Of a stretch of DNA of 64,000 nt, positions 28,935 to 37,693 are shown piece after piece. The DNA is from a bacterium. Its GTDB lineage: Bacteria; Bacillota; Bacilli; Lactobacillales; Streptococcaceae. Numbering within the stretch: the stretch's first letter is position 1; each line of letters opens with the position of its first letter. The DNA lies in assembly GCA_905221295.1 (NCBI GenBank), contig CAJNCP010000001.1, positions 372,001-436,000 of the forward strand. Reading direction: 5' to 3'. Position numbers and translations under genes: made by a program. The notes below the pieces were generated by a model. The model was not told the DNA's origin. It saw only the letters and a program-made list of their open reading frames with translations, and ran no database searches.

Positions 28935-29846
28935 ATGTACGATACGATTATTATCGGTGCTGGACCTGCGGGAATGACCGCTGCCTTATATGCTGCTCGC
29001 AGCAATCTGAAAGTGGCTTTGATTGAAGGTGGTCTGCCAGGCGGGCAAATGAATAACACATCTGATATTGAAAACTATCCAGGTTATGCCAACATTAGTG
29101 GACCTGAATTGGCTGAAAAGATGTTTGAACCACTTGAAAACCTTGGAGTAGAGCATCTTTATGGCTATGTTGAAAATATTGAAGACCAGGGTAACTATAA
29201 AAAGGTAATCACTGATGATCAAGTTTATGAAACCCGTACTGTCATCGTGGCAACGGGATCAAAACACCGTCTCTTGGGTGTCCCCGGAGAAGAAGAACTG
29301 AATAGCCGTGGTGTTTCCTACTGTGCAGTCTGTGATGGAGCTTTCTTCCGTGACCAAGACTTGCTCGTAGTCGGTGGTGGAGATTCAGCGGTAGAAGAAG
29401 CTCTCTTCTTGACTCGCTTTGCCAAGACTGTTACCATTGTTCACCGTCGTGATCAACTTCGTGCCCAAAAAGTTTTGCAAGACCGTGCTTTTGCTAATGA
29501 GAAAGTCAACTTTATCTGGGACTCTGTCGTCAAGGAAATCAAAGGTGAAAACCGAGTAGAATCTGTCGTGTTTGAGAATGTGAAAACGGGTCAAGTGACA
29601 GAACAAGCCTTCGGAGGTGTCTTTATCTATGTTGGTTTGGACCCTGTTAGCGATTTTGTTAAAGAATTGAATATCCAAGACCAGGCAGGCTGGATCGTAA
29701 CAGACAACCACATGAAAACTAGCGTTGACGGTATCTTTGCGGTTGGGGATGTTCGCCAAAAAGACCTTCGCCAAGTAACAACAGCAGTTGGAGATGGAGC
29801 TATCGCTGGTCAAGAAGCTTACAAATTTATTACAGAACATAGTTAA
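28935..29846 (+). CDS. trxB: Thioredoxin reductase
   Basis: FAD/NADPH disulphide reductase, 303 aa, low-molecular-weight bacterial type. FAD fingerprint IIGAGPAGMTAALYAA, redox CxxC in SYCAVCDGAFF, NADPH fingerprint VVGGGDSAVEEALFL, and C-terminal FAVGDVRQKDLRQVTTA. Reduces thioredoxin for ribonucleotide reductase and oxidative stress repair. GAAGGAATCGAA precedes the ATG. Confidence 0.96.
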   Translation: MYDTIIIGAGPAGMTAALYAARSNLKVALIEGGLPGGQMNNTSDIENYPGYANISGPELAEKMFEPLENLGVEHLYGYVENIEDQGNYKKVITDDQVYETRTVIVATGSKHRLLGVPGEEELNSRGVSYCAVCDGAFFRDQDLLVVGGGDSAVEEALFLTRFAKTVTIVHRRDQLRAQKVLQDRAFANEKVNFIWDSVVKEIKGENRVESVVFENVKTGQVTEQAFGGVFIYVGLDPVSDFVKELNIQDQAGWIVTDNHMKTSVDGIFAVGDVRQKDLRQVTTAVGDGAIAGQEAYKFITEHS

Positions 29847-29950
29847 TACACTTCGAAAATCTCTTCAAACCACGTCAGCTTCGCCTTGCCGTACGTAAGT
29901 ACTGTCTACAGCTAGCTTCCTAGTTTGCTCTTTGATTTTCATTGAGTATA
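29847..29950 (-). repeat. BOX element (boxA-boxC type, minus orientation)
   Basis: The minus strand begins with TATACTCAATGAAAATCAAA (boxA core, 29950-29931) and ends with GGTTTGAAGAGATTTTCGAA (boxC core), with the intervening GCTAGC and CGAAGCTGACGTGG segments. BOX repeats are dispersed in the pneumoniae/mitis/oralis group and are presumed mobilised and RNA-structured. Located between trxB and rlmB. Confidence 0.92.
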
Positions 29951-29955
29951 ATCAT

Positions 29956-29992
29956 AAAAAAGTTTCCAATCAAGTTGATTGGAAACTTTTTT
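29956..29992. terminator. Bidirectional terminator trxB / rlmB
   Basis: AAAAAAGTTTCCAATC / GATTGGAAACTTTTTT, a long perfect stem with A and T runs on either side, between convergent genes. Confidence 0.9.
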
Positions 29993-30719
29993 ATAGTCTG
30001 TTTCGGAAAACTTCGTACATGAGAATGGCTGCAGCAACACTGGCATTGAGACTTTGAACATGCCCATTCATCGGAATGGTAATCATTTCATCAACCTGTT
30101 TTTTGATGTTGCTAGAGATACCTTTTCCTTCATTTCCGATGATAAGGGCTATTTTTCCTTTTGTATTCCACTTGTGGCAAGGAGTACCGTTCATATCCGT
30201 TCCAAAGGTCCAGAAGCCTTCATCCTTGAGTTTGTCTAGAGTTTGACTGAGGTTGGTCACTCGCGCAATCGGTACATGCTCAATAGCACCTGTGGCCGTT
30301 TTGGCAACGACAGGAGTCACTCCGACGGCACGGTGCTTGGGAATGATGACACCTGAAACATTGGTCGCATCGGCTGTTCGCAAGATAGAACCTAGATTAT
30401 GGGGGTCAGTTAACCCGTCCAGAATCAATAGCAAAGGGTTTTCTTCTTGACGTGTTTTGGCAAGAATGTGTTCTAGCTCGCTATAGGCAAATTCAGACAC
30501 TCGTAGAACAAAACCTTGATGAACAGCGCCTTCGGTCATTTCAGAGAGGGATTTTTTTGAGGTCCAAGAGATGGAGACTTTTTTCTCAGCAGCTAGTTCC
30601 TTGACTTTCTCAACATTCTTACCCCTTAGATCTTCTTGGAGGTAGAGTTTGTTTCCTGTATTTGCAAGGAGGGCTTCAGTAACGGCATGGACGCCATAGA
30701 CAATATCATTTGTTTTCAT
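29991..30719 (-). CDS. rlmB: TrmH/SpoU-family 23S rRNA 2'-O-methyltransferase
   Basis: 242-aa SPOUT methyltransferase with an N-terminal L30e-like RNA-binding domain (VYGVHAVTEALL) and a C-terminal trefoil-knot domain: LDGLTDPHNLGSILRTAD (motif 1), IGNEGKGIS (motif 2) and MNGHVQSLNASVAAAI (motif 3). The family methylates G2251 in the 23S P-loop, though other targets exist. An extension to 30764 is open but crosses the promoter, so ATG 30719 is used. The -10 ends 6 nt upstream, so the mRNA is probably leaderless. Confidence 0.88.
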   Translation of the reverse strand: MKTNDIVYGVHAVTEALLANTGNKLYLQEDLRGKNVEKVKELAAEKKVSISWTSKKSLSEMTEGAVHQGFVLRVSEFAYSELEHILAKTRQEENPLLLILDGLTDPHNLGSILRTADATNVSGVIIPKHRAVGVTPVVAKTATGAIEHVPIARVTNLSQTLDKLKDEGFWTFGTDMNGTPCHKWNTKGKIALIIGNEGKGISSNIKKQVDEMITIPMNGHVQSLNASVAAAILMYEVFRNRL

Positions 30720-30725
30720 GCCTCT

Positions 30726-30734
30726 ATTATAACA
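30726..30734 (-). promoter_or_regulatory. Extended -10 promoter of rlmB
   Basis: On the minus strand TGTTATAAT; the -10 (30731-30726) is 6 nt from the ATG at 30719. Confidence 0.6.
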
Positions 30735-30756
30735 CAAAACCTCGTCTTGTGAACAG

Positions 30757-30800
30757 TACCCCAAAAGTTAGATTTTTTCTGTCTAACTTTTGGGGTGCAG
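30757..30800. repeat. Abutted IS3-family-like terminal repeats (MITE-like), possible terminator
   Basis: Perfect inverted repeat ACCCCAAAAGTTAGA (30758-30772) and TCTAACTTTTGGGGT (30782-30796) separated by 9 nt. CCCCAAAAGTTAGA is typical of streptococcal IS3/IS150-group ends; two ends head to head without a body suggest an insertion remnant. The hairpin also lies between the uracil permease and rlmB and may stop transcription. Confidence 0.55.
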
Positions 30801-30833
30801 GCCAAACTGAGTGGAGTTTTTGTATGTAGATGA

Positions 30834-32117
30834 TTAGTCTTTGTTTTCGTGTGGCAAAATCAAGTTCAAGATGATTCCTGTCATGGCTGATAGAGCAGTA
30901 CCTGAAAGGGTTACTGGGCCAAGTTTTAGGATGGCTCCACCAAGTCCAAGTACCAACATGGCACTAGCAATGATGAGGTTACGCATTTGACTGAAGTTAA
31001 CGCGCTCTTTAATCAAAACTTTCAGACCGTTGCTGGCGATAACTCCGTAGAGAAGGATGGACATGCCACCAAGCACAGCATTTGGAATGGTTGAAATCAA
31101 GGCAGTGAATTTACCTAGGAAGCTAAGAGCAATCGCGATGAAGGCCGCGTTACGGATAACAGAGACAGAAGCGATACGAGTCATCCCGATAACTCCTGTA
31201 TTTTCGCCGTAAGTCGTATTAGCTGGTCCACCGAGGAAGGCTGATACAGATGTCGCGATACCGTCACCGAGAAGCGTACGGTGAAGTCCTGGTTCTTTTA
31301 GGAATTGACGGCCACAGATTTGGCTCAAAACAGTGTGGTCACCGATGTGTTCTGAAATTGTTACAATAGCGATTGGCAAGATGGCGATTGTTTCAGGACC
31401 GAAGTACAAGTTGTACTCTTTAAAGGCTCCACCTGTACTAAATGGCAAGTAGAAACCAGGAATTTCAAACCAGTTGGCTTGAAGGACTGGGGTAAAGTCA
31501 ACCAAACCAAGCATCATAGCGAAGATATACCCACCGATGATGGCAAAGAGGAAAGGAATGATACGAAGGAAACCTTTTCCTTTTGTATTGATAAAAGCAG
31601 CAATCAAGAACGTCACGACAGCTACAAGAGCGTTTTTCCAGTTTCCGTCTGCTACAAGTCCAGCATTCGTCACAGCAGAACCAGCAAGACCAAGACCGAT
31701 AACGATAATCATAGGTCCGATAATGATTGGGGGCAAGAGTTTGTCAATCCATTTCGTACCTGCAAAACGAACACTTGCAGCCACAAGGACATAAACCAAA
31801 CCCGTCAAGATAACCCCTGTTTGAGCGGCCGATACATCCCCACCCATCTCTTTCATAGCTAGAGACATGGCCGTGATAAAGGCGAAGGATGATCCGAGAT
31901 AAACTGGAACTTTAAAGCCAGTTGATATCATGTAGATGAGTGTCCCAACACCTGATGCAAAGAGAGCAACAGATACAGGCATTCCCAAAATTAAGGGAAC
32001 GAGGATGGTTGCACCAAACATGGCAAAAACGTGCTGGAAGCTTAGAAGAATACCTTTACCAGCAGAAGGACGTTGATCAACGTCTAGTAACAAGTCAACA
32101 GTTGATTCCTGTTTCAT
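30834..32117 (-). CDS. uraA: Uracil permease (UraA/PyrP, NCS2 family)
   Basis: Proton-coupled uracil importer, NCS2 fold, 427 aa with about 12-14 helices. Signatures are FQHVFAMFGATILVPLIL, QTGVILTGL, the transport motif with Glu/Thr in VTISEHIGDHTVLSQICG and GGPANTTYGENTGVIGMTRIASV. Starts at 32117 (MKQESTVDLL); the longer frame runs through the attenuator terminator. Controlled by a PyrR attenuator, so it responds to UMP/UTP together with the pyr operon. Confidence 0.95.
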   Translation of the reverse strand: MKQESTVDLLLDVDQRPSAGKGILLSFQHVFAMFGATILVPLILGMPVSVALFASGVGTLIYMISTGFKVPVYLGSSFAFITAMSLAMKEMGGDVSAAQTGVILTGLVYVLVAASVRFAGTKWIDKLLPPIIIGPMIIVIGLGLAGSAVTNAGLVADGNWKNALVAVVTFLIAAFINTKGKGFLRIIPFLFAIIGGYIFAMMLGLVDFTPVLQANWFEIPGFYLPFSTGGAFKEYNLYFGPETIAILPIAIVTISEHIGDHTVLSQICGRQFLKEPGLHRTLLGDGIATSVSAFLGGPANTTYGENTGVIGMTRIASVSVIRNAAFIAIALSFLGKFTALISTIPNAVLGGMSILLYGVIASNGLKVLIKERVNFSQMRNLIIASAMLVLGLGGAILKLGPVTLSGTALSAMTGIILNLILPHENKD

Positions 32118-32139
32118 AAAAACCTCACTTTTGGGCATC

Positions 32140-32286
32140 AAAAAAGAGCCCATTATTTTATAGCAATAGGCTCTCAGAGTAAGACTTCTTTAAAATAGAT
32201 TATTCCATTCTTAAAGAACTTCATATATATCCGCGTCTTCGTCACCTCACAGGATGACATTAAAAACCTTTGCTTAGGATAGTATA
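32140..32286 (-). promoter_or_regulatory. PyrR attenuator and promoter of uracil permease
   Basis: Minus-strand -35 TTTACA (32309-32304) and -10 TATACT (32286-32281), 17 bp apart with TGC before the -10. The PyrR-binding loop ATCCTGTGAGGTGA lies at about 32256-32243. Terminator GAGCC(t)ATT / AATnnGGCTC followed by six T is at 32176-32140. Binding of PyrR-UMP to the anti-antiterminator lets the terminator form. Confidence 0.85.
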
Positions 32287-32300
32287 GCAGAAAAAATTCG

Positions 32301-32422
32301 TTTTGTAAACGAATTTTTCCCGAGTCTAGAAATAAAAGAGCGAGGCAGATTTTGTAAATCATTTTTTCCCGAGCCCGAAAATAAGAGAGCGAGGTTGATT
32401 TTGTAAATCATTTTTACTCAAC
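32301..32422. repeat. 49-bp tandem repeat, about 2.5 copies
   Basis: Unit 1 at 32301-32349, unit 2 at 32350-32398, partial unit 3 from 32399. Each starts TTTTGTAAA and contains CCCGAGnC...GAAATA..AGAGCGAGG. The first unit supplies the -35 (TTTACA on the minus strand) of the uracil permease promoter. A related core occurs at 63383-63409 after rpmA. Confidence 0.8.
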
Positions 32423-32450
32423 TTTTAATAAGGGCGCGCTATTTATAGGA

Positions 32451-33164
32451 TTAAAGTGGACGTTTATTAGGCATGCCAGCCTTACGTGGATATTTATTTG
32501 GAGTCTCTTTTTTCTTTTCGACCACGGTGATGTAACGGGGATCTCCATTTGGCAGGTCGTAGCTGAGGTTGTCTTCGACCTTACTAAAAAGGAGGTTGAG
32601 GGCATTCTTGGCTTCTAGCAATTCCTCGGGCGCATTGCTGGCCTTGAGTGCCAATAGTTTTCCACCGACTTTAAGATAGGGAATGGTCAGTTCAGACAAG
32701 ACCTGCATGCGGGCAACCGCGCGAGCCGTCACCATATCAAACTGGGCACGGAAGTTCTTGTCTTGGGCAAAGTCTTCTGCCCGTCCATGGTAGAAGTGAA
32801 CACCATCCAAATTCAACTCTTGAGCCAAAAGTTGAAGGAAGTTGATGCGTTTATTTAGCGAATCAATGATGGTCACATCCAGCTGAGGATAGAGAATTTT
32901 CATGGGCAGACTAGGAAATCCTGCCCCCGCTCCGATATCAAGAAGTTTGATAGTTTCATTTGAAATCAAACCCTGCAGGATAGGTGCAATCGAATCATAA
33001 AAGTGCTTAAGGTAGACTTCTTCTTTATCCGTAATAGCGGTCAAATTAATCTTCTCATTCCACTCGACCAAGAGCTTAAAATAGCGTTCAAATTGGTTCT
33101 TTTGCTGGTCCGAAAGTGGGAGATTTTGCTCAGCTAGTAGGCTGTAAAATGTTTCTGGTTTCAT
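32451..33164 (-). CDS. rsmG: 16S rRNA (guanine-N7)-methyltransferase
   Basis: Methylates G527 (E. coli numbering) in 16S rRNA with AdoMet; loss gives low-level streptomycin resistance. 237 aa, class I methyltransferase: [18 protein letters not shown] (AdoMet loop), [29 protein letters not shown], and the basic C terminus [21 protein letters not shown], which binds RNA. Transcribed divergently from lemA with a short leader. Confidence 0.94.
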   Translation of the reverse strand: MKPETFYSLLAEQNLPLSDQQKNQFERYFKLLVEWNEKINLTAITDKEEVYLKHFYDSIAPILQGLISNETIKLLDIGAGAGFPSLPMKILYPQLDVTIIDSLNKRINFLQLLAQELNLDGVHFYHGRAEDFAQDKNFRAQFDMVTARAVARMQVLSELTIPYLKVGGKLLALKASNAPEELLEAKNALNLLFSKVEDNLSYDLPNGDPRYITVVEKKKETPNKYPRKAGMPNKRPL

Positions 33165-33258
33165 AGTAGTTTCCTTCTTTAGTCTAATCTTATTTTACCA
33201 CAAATGATAGAAAATTTGATATACTAGTACTAATCTAAAAGTAGAAAGGAATAAGATT

Positions 33259-33819
33259 ATGACTTGGATTATTCTTGGAGTTTTGGCTCTGATTGTTATT
33301 TTTGTAATTGTTAGCTATAACGGTTTGGTTAAAAATCGTATGCAAACCAAGGAGGCTTGGAGCCAGATCGATGTTCAGTTGAAGCGTCGTAATGATCTCC
33401 TCCCAAACTTGATTGAAACAGTTAAAGGCTATGCGAAATATGAAGGTTCTACCTTGGAAAAGGTGACTCAACTTCGTAATCAAGTAGCAGCAGCAGCTTC
33501 TCCTGCAGAGGCTATGAAGGCCAGTGATGCCCTTACCCGCCAGATTTCTGGTATCTTTGCAGTAGCAGAGAATTACCCAGAGTTGAAGGCTAGTGCTAAC
33601 TTTATCAAATTGCAAGAAGAGTTGACTAATACAGAAAATAAAATTTCTTACTCACGCCAACTTTACAATAGTGTTGTCAGCAACTACAATGTAAAACTTG
33701 AAAGCTTCCCAAGTAACATCATCGCGGGACTATTTGGCTTTAAAGCTGCAGACTTCCTTCAAACACCTGAAGAGGAAAAGGCAGTTCCTAAAGTTGACTT
33801 TAGCGGTTTAGGTGACTAA
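33259..33819 (+). CDS. lemA: LemA family membrane protein
   Basis: 186 aa: N-terminal single transmembrane helix (about 3-22) and a three-helix bundle. Family motifs [36 protein letters not shown] and [19 protein letters not shown]. Topology with a short extracellular N terminus and cytoplasmic bundle is usual. Paired with the HtpX protease, an arrangement found across streptococci. Function unknown. Confidence 0.92.
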   Translation: MTWIILGVLALIVIFVIVSYNGLVKNRMQTKEAWSQIDVQLKRRNDLLPNLIETVKGYAKYEGSTLEKVTQLRNQVAAAASPAEAMKASDALTRQISGIFAVAENYPELKASANFIKLQEELTNTENKISYSRQLYNSVVSNYNVKLESFPSNIIAGLFGFKAADFLQTPEEEKAVPKVDFSGLGD

Positions 33820-33820
33820 G

Positions 33821-34720
33821 ATGTTGTTTGATCAAATTGCGAGCAATAAACGAAAAACCTGGATTTTGTTGCTGGTTTTCTTCCTACTCTTGGCCTTGGT
33901 TGGTTATGCAGTTGGCTATCTCTTCATGCGCTCAGGTCTTGGTGGCATGATTATTGCCTTGATTATCGGCCTTATCTACGCTCTGACCATGATCTTTCAA
34001 TCGACAGAGATTGTCATGTCTATGAATGGGGCGCGTGAGGTTGATGAGCAAACAGCACCAGACCTCTACCATGTAGTAGAAGATATGGCTATGGTCGCTC
34101 AGATTCCTATGCCGCGTGTTTTCATCATTGAGGATTCTTCTTTAAATGCCTTTGCAACAGGTTCTAATCCGCAGAATGCCGCAGTAGCAGCCACTTCGGG
34201 TCTCCTAGCAATCATGAATCGTGAGGAGCTAGAAGCGGTTATGGGTCATGAAGTCAGTCATATCCGAAACTACGATATTCGCATTTCGACCATTGCTGTT
34301 GCCCTTGCCAGTGCCATTACCCTTCTATCTAGTATGGCTGGTCGTATGATGTGGTGGGGTGGCGCAGGCCGCAGACGGAGTGATAATGATCGTGATGGAA
34401 ATGGTCTAGAGATTATCATGCTTGTCATCTCTCTCTTAGCCATTGTTCTGGCCCCTCTCGCTGCAACCTTGGTACAACTAGCCATTTCCCGTCAGAGGGA
34501 ATTTCTGGCGGATGCATCTAGTGTGGAGTTGACTCGCAATCCTCAAGGGATGATCAATGCCTTGCGCAAGTTGGACAATAGCGAGCCAATGCACCACCAT
34601 GTCGACGATGCCAGCAGCGCTCTTTATATCAATGATCCTAAGAAAGGTGGGGGACTTCAAAAACTCTTTTATACCCACCCACCTATCTCAGAACGAATCG
34701 AACGCTTGAAACAAATGTAA
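33821..34720 (+). CDS. htpX: Membrane-bound zinc metalloprotease HtpX
   Basis: M48 protease that degrades misfolded membrane proteins. 299 aa, with N-terminal membrane segments, HEVSH zinc motif in [15 protein letters not shown], and a downstream third ligand glutamate in [16 protein letters not shown] at 33812 overlaps the lemA stop; ATG 33821 with AGGTGA 7 nt upstream is the preferred start. Operon with lemA; a terminator follows. Confidence 0.94.
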   Translation: MLFDQIASNKRKTWILLLVFFLLLALVGYAVGYLFMRSGLGGMIIALIIGLIYALTMIFQSTEIVMSMNGAREVDEQTAPDLYHVVEDMAMVAQIPMPRVFIIEDSSLNAFATGSNPQNAAVAATSGLLAIMNREELEAVMGHEVSHIRNYDIRISTIAVALASAITLLSSMAGRMMWWGGAGRRRSDNDRDGNGLEIIMLVISLLAIVLAPLAATLVQLAISRQREFLADASSVELTRNPQGMINALRKLDNSEPMHHHVDDASSALYINDPKKGGGLQKLFYTHPPISERIERLKQM

Positions 34721-34749
34721 AAAAATCCAGAGGTCGTCTCTGGATTTTT
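34720..34749. terminator. Terminator between htpX and the ABC-F gene
   Basis: AAAAATCCAGAG / CTCTGGATTTTT; suits both convergent genes. Confidence 0.85.
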
Positions 34750-34763
34750 GCTATGTTCAACAT

Positions 34764-36290
34764 TTATAAATCTTGTAAATCAACGACTTCCAAACCTTCC
34801 TCTGTCAAACGATAGAGACTCGTACAGACCTCTTTTAAGAAGCGTCTGTCATGCGAAACAGTGATCAGACCGCCGGGATAAGACGCAAAGAGTTTTCTGA
34901 TTTCGGGTTGAGAAGTAGGAGAAAAGTTTCGTGTGGGTTCATCGAGAAGGAGAAAGTTTGGTCTTCGTAGAACTAAATCCAAAAGAAGCAGTTTTCCTTG
35001 TTGCCCGCCAGATAAGGAGCGAATTTGGTGGTGCATCTCTGGATAGCTGAAATTGAGACTGGCTAAGTGAGATTGGATTTTTTGCAGTTCTTCTTTTTGT
35101 CCAGTTTGGCTGAGATAGGCTATTGGAGATATATCCAATTGCAATTTTTTATGGTAATCTTGTGGCATAAAACCAAGCGAAATCTCTCTTTTGTCGCTGA
35201 GTAGTTGCTGTAACTTGGTTAACAGAGTTGATTTTCCAACACCATTAGGCCCGATGATACCGATTTTATCTTGGCCACGGACAGTTAGTTGTAACTCCTG
35301 AGCTAAAACACGCTCGTCAATGGACAAACTTTCTTTTTCCAGTTGGATTAAGACTTTAGAAGCCGCTAATGGTTGGATATCTGAGAAGAAGAGTTGGATT
35401 TGTTCCTCTTCAAGTGGCTTTTGTGTCATGGACTGAGCTGCCTTTTCGTAGCGTTTTTCTTGAGAAAGGACATTTTTCATCTTTTTAGCCAATAGGCGCC
35501 CAGCAACATCATTTTTAGTGTTACGCAAAGCAGTTTCTACATTTTGCTTAACTCGGCGATGTTTTTCCATGGTTTTGTCATAGGCTCTCTGGTCATTAGC
35601 AGCTTGCTGGCTTTGTCTGGCAAAATTAGCCTTTCTCTGCTCACTATAGCGATCATAGTCTAAATGCTCGACTAGCGTTTCTGCTTCTTTCCGATGCTTG
35701 ACCAGTCGCAAGTGGACAATAGTATCTGCCGTATGAGAAAGAAAGTCTTCATCATGGGAAATGAAAATAACAGTTTGCCTAATCTTTCGAATCTGACTTT
35801 TTAGCCAATCAACCGTCTCAAGGTCTAGGTCATTTGAAGGTTCATCTAAAAATAGAATCTCAAAAGGTTTTGCCAACTCATGGATGAGTTGAACTTTCAA
35901 AGCTTCGCCCCCTGATAGACTGCCAATTTCTTGGTCGCTAGCAAAACGGTCGCTATCAAAGTGCAACTCCTCCGCCAAACGATAAAGAATGCTGTAGTCT
36001 AAATCAGCAGAATCCAAAAAGAAGTAGTCATGTAGAGTCCTATTTTTCAAAATCCCGGGGAGTTTTTGAGGGATGTAGGCCAGTGATTGACAATCAGACT
36101 GGATGTCGCCCTTGATAGTAAAATCAGGCAATTTTTCTCCCATTAAAGCTCGTAGTAAGGTTGATTTGCCATTTCCTTCTTCACCAATAATAGCAACCTT
36201 TTCCCCGTCTTGGATAGTCATGGTTAGGTTAGAAACAAGATCTCGTAGATCTTTGTTTTGTGTGATGGTCAGATGATTGATTTTTATCAT
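34764..36290 (-). CDS. ABC-F family ATPase (ribosome-protection / translation type)
   Basis: 508 aa, two ABC domains and no membrane segment. Domain 1: Walker A GEEGNGKST, signature SLSGGEALKVQL, Walker B ILFLDEPSNDLD. Domain 2: GPNGVGKST, SLSGGQQGKLLL, FLLLDEPTRNFSP. The interdomain linker is highly charged and contains many Lys/Gln. ABC-F proteins bind the ribosome E site; some (Msr, Vga, Lsa, VmlR) give antibiotic resistance. Start at 36290 (MIKINHLTI) after AAGGGCGAC. The 330-bp leader with a terminator directly before the gene resembles antibiotic-inducible attenuators. Specificity unknown. Confidence 0.85.
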   Translation of the reverse strand: MIKINHLTITQNKDLRDLVSNLTMTIQDGEKVAIIGEEGNGKSTLLRALMGEKLPDFTIKGDIQSDCQSLAYIPQKLPGILKNRTLHDYFFLDSADLDYSILYRLAEELHFDSDRFASDQEIGSLSGGEALKVQLIHELAKPFEILFLDEPSNDLDLETVDWLKSQIRKIRQTVIFISHDEDFLSHTADTIVHLRLVKHRKEAETLVEHLDYDRYSEQRKANFARQSQQAANDQRAYDKTMEKHRRVKQNVETALRNTKNDVAGRLLAKKMKNVLSQEKRYEKAAQSMTQKPLEEEQIQLFFSDIQPLAASKVLIQLEKESLSIDERVLAQELQLTVRGQDKIGIIGPNGVGKSTLLTKLQQLLSDKREISLGFMPQDYHKKLQLDISPIAYLSQTGQKEELQKIQSHLASLNFSYPEMHHQIRSLSGGQQGKLLLLDLVLRRPNFLLLDEPTRNFSPTSQPEIRKLFASYPGGLITVSHDRRFLKEVCTSLYRLTEEGLEVVDLQDL

Positions 36291-36326
36291 ATTGTCGCCC
36301 TTTCTAGAATGTCGATAGTGCATAAT

Positions 36327-36630
36327 AAAAAGCTCTACTTTACCTAGTAGAGCCCAAAGTCACTGTCAAAAACTCTATTATCCTAGTTGAAAAGCTCGTC
36401 AAACTAGCTTGGAGCTGCCTAACCCAACCCAAGAGGAGCATAGCTTTCTAGTTTTTTGATTTTCAATGAGGACAAGATACTAGAAAATCTAGTATAAAAA
36501 GAGCACACAAAAAGAGACAAAAACAAGATCTACTAAATAAAGTTCTTTATTTGATAGATTAGTTGTTCATGTCTCCCATACCTCCGAGTATTAGTACCTC
36601 TATCCTATACCTTTAAGGAAATTTTGTCAA
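36327..36630 (-). promoter_or_regulatory. Candidate attenuator leader of the ABC-F gene with micro-ORF
   Basis: On the minus strand: TTGACA (36630-36625), 17 bp, TAGGAT (36607-36602). A Shine-Dalgarno GGAGG (36585-36581) precedes ATG 36570, giving the peptide MNN and TAA at 36561-36559. Hairpin ATCTA..AAATAAAG / CTTTATTT..TAGAT follows at about 36559-36525. A strong terminator GCTCTACT / AGTAGAGC with a T run sits at 36353-36327 just before the gene. Part of the leader (36442-36470) resembles a degenerate BOX end. Confidence 0.6.
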
Positions 36631-36653
36631 TAGAAAACAAGTAATTTCAAGCT

Positions 36654-36983
36654 CTAAAAACCAAAAACAGGCCCATAGAGAGTTAATACGTGTTTGACAT
36701 GTTCATAGTGGAACTTGTCATAGTTGCGCCAAGCAGAACGAGCTTGATCGTTTAGTTTTAGGCTCCCTAGTCCAATCAGCAGACTAGTACGTTGGTAAAA
36801 TTTCTCAAGGTCGATTAAGATACTGTTGTCCAGCTTTTCTGCTTTTTTTAGTTCCTTAAGAGTGGTGTTCAGCAGCTCTTGCAGTCGAAGATCATCGGCT
36901 GTTCCTTGTTTGCAGCTTTGGTAGCTTTTATTTAACTCGGATAGGAGTTGGTAAGCTTCAGTGATGAGTATTTTGTCTTCCAT
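36654..36983 (-). CDS. Small helical protein, enterocin A immunity-like
   Basis: 109 aa, predicted four-helix bundle without signal or membrane segment (AYQLLSELNKSYQ, LQELLNTTLKELKKAEK, IDLEKFYQRTSLLI). Length and helical pattern resemble the enterocin A immunity family (bacteriocin self-protection), but the resemblance is weak and no bacteriocin gene is nearby. Strong Shine-Dalgarno AAGGAGG. Could be an orphan immunity gene. Confidence 0.55.
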   Translation of the reverse strand: MEDKILITEAYQLLSELNKSYQSCKQGTADDLRLQELLNTTLKELKKAEKLDNSILIDLEKFYQRTSLLIGLGSLKLNDQARSAWRNYDKFHYEHVKHVLTLYGPVFGF

Positions 36984-37150
36984 ATGAGCATCCTCCTTGC
37001 TCTGATGTATTCTTGCCTATAGTATAGCACTAAACAGAAAATATGTCATAGTAAATATGTTAAAAAGGAGATTTTAATATCAAAGTTTGGAAGGCTGACT
37101 TGTAGCCTTTTCATGGTATAATCAAGTGAGTAAATCTTTATGGAGGAAAT

Positions 37151-37693
37151 ATGAAGTTAAACATTCAAGAAATCCGTAAGCAGCCTGAAGGCCTACATTT
37201 TGAACAAGCTTTAGACCTGGCATCAGACTTACGTAACCGTAATCAAGAAATTTTAGATGTCAAAGATATCCTTGCAGTGGGGAAGGTGCAGTACGAAGAC
37301 CGTCTGTATTTCTTAGACTATCAGTTGTCATATACCATTGTTCTTGCTTCCAGCCGTAGTATGGAGCCAGTTGAGTTGGCTGAGTCTTATCCAGTCACAG
37401 AAGTTTTCATGGAAGGGGCGACCAACCAACTGGACCAGGAAGTTCTAGATGATGATTTGGTCTTGCCTATCGAAAATGGAGAAATCGACCTTGCTGAGAG
37501 CGTAGCAGATAATATCTTGCTCAATATCCCAATCAAGGTCTTGACGGCAGAAGAAGAGGCGGGCCAAGGTTTTGTGTCAGGAAATGACTGGCAAATCATG
37601 ACTGAAGATGAATACCAAGCTCAACAAGCAGTCAAGAAAGAAGAAAACAGTCCATTTGCTGGCTTGCAAGGACTGTTTGATGGAGACGAGTAG
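37151..37693 (+). CDS. YceD/DUF177 family protein
   Basis: 180-aa DUF177 protein, linked in many bacteria to 23S rRNA/ribosomal protein L32 biology. Recognised by LNIQEIRKQPEGLHFEQALDL, ILAVGKVQYEDRLYFLDYQ and DLAESVADNILLNIPIKVL. The usual partner rpmF is absent here; nth follows directly (stop at 37693, next ATG at 37694). Promoter TATAAT is at about 37116-37121. Confidence 0.85.
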   Translation: MKLNIQEIRKQPEGLHFEQALDLASDLRNRNQEILDVKDILAVGKVQYEDRLYFLDYQLSYTIVLASSRSMEPVELAESYPVTEVFMEGATNQLDQEVLDDDLVLPIENGEIDLAESVADNILLNIPIKVLTAEEEAGQGFVSGNDWQIMTEDEYQAQQAVKKEENSPFAGLQGLFDGDE

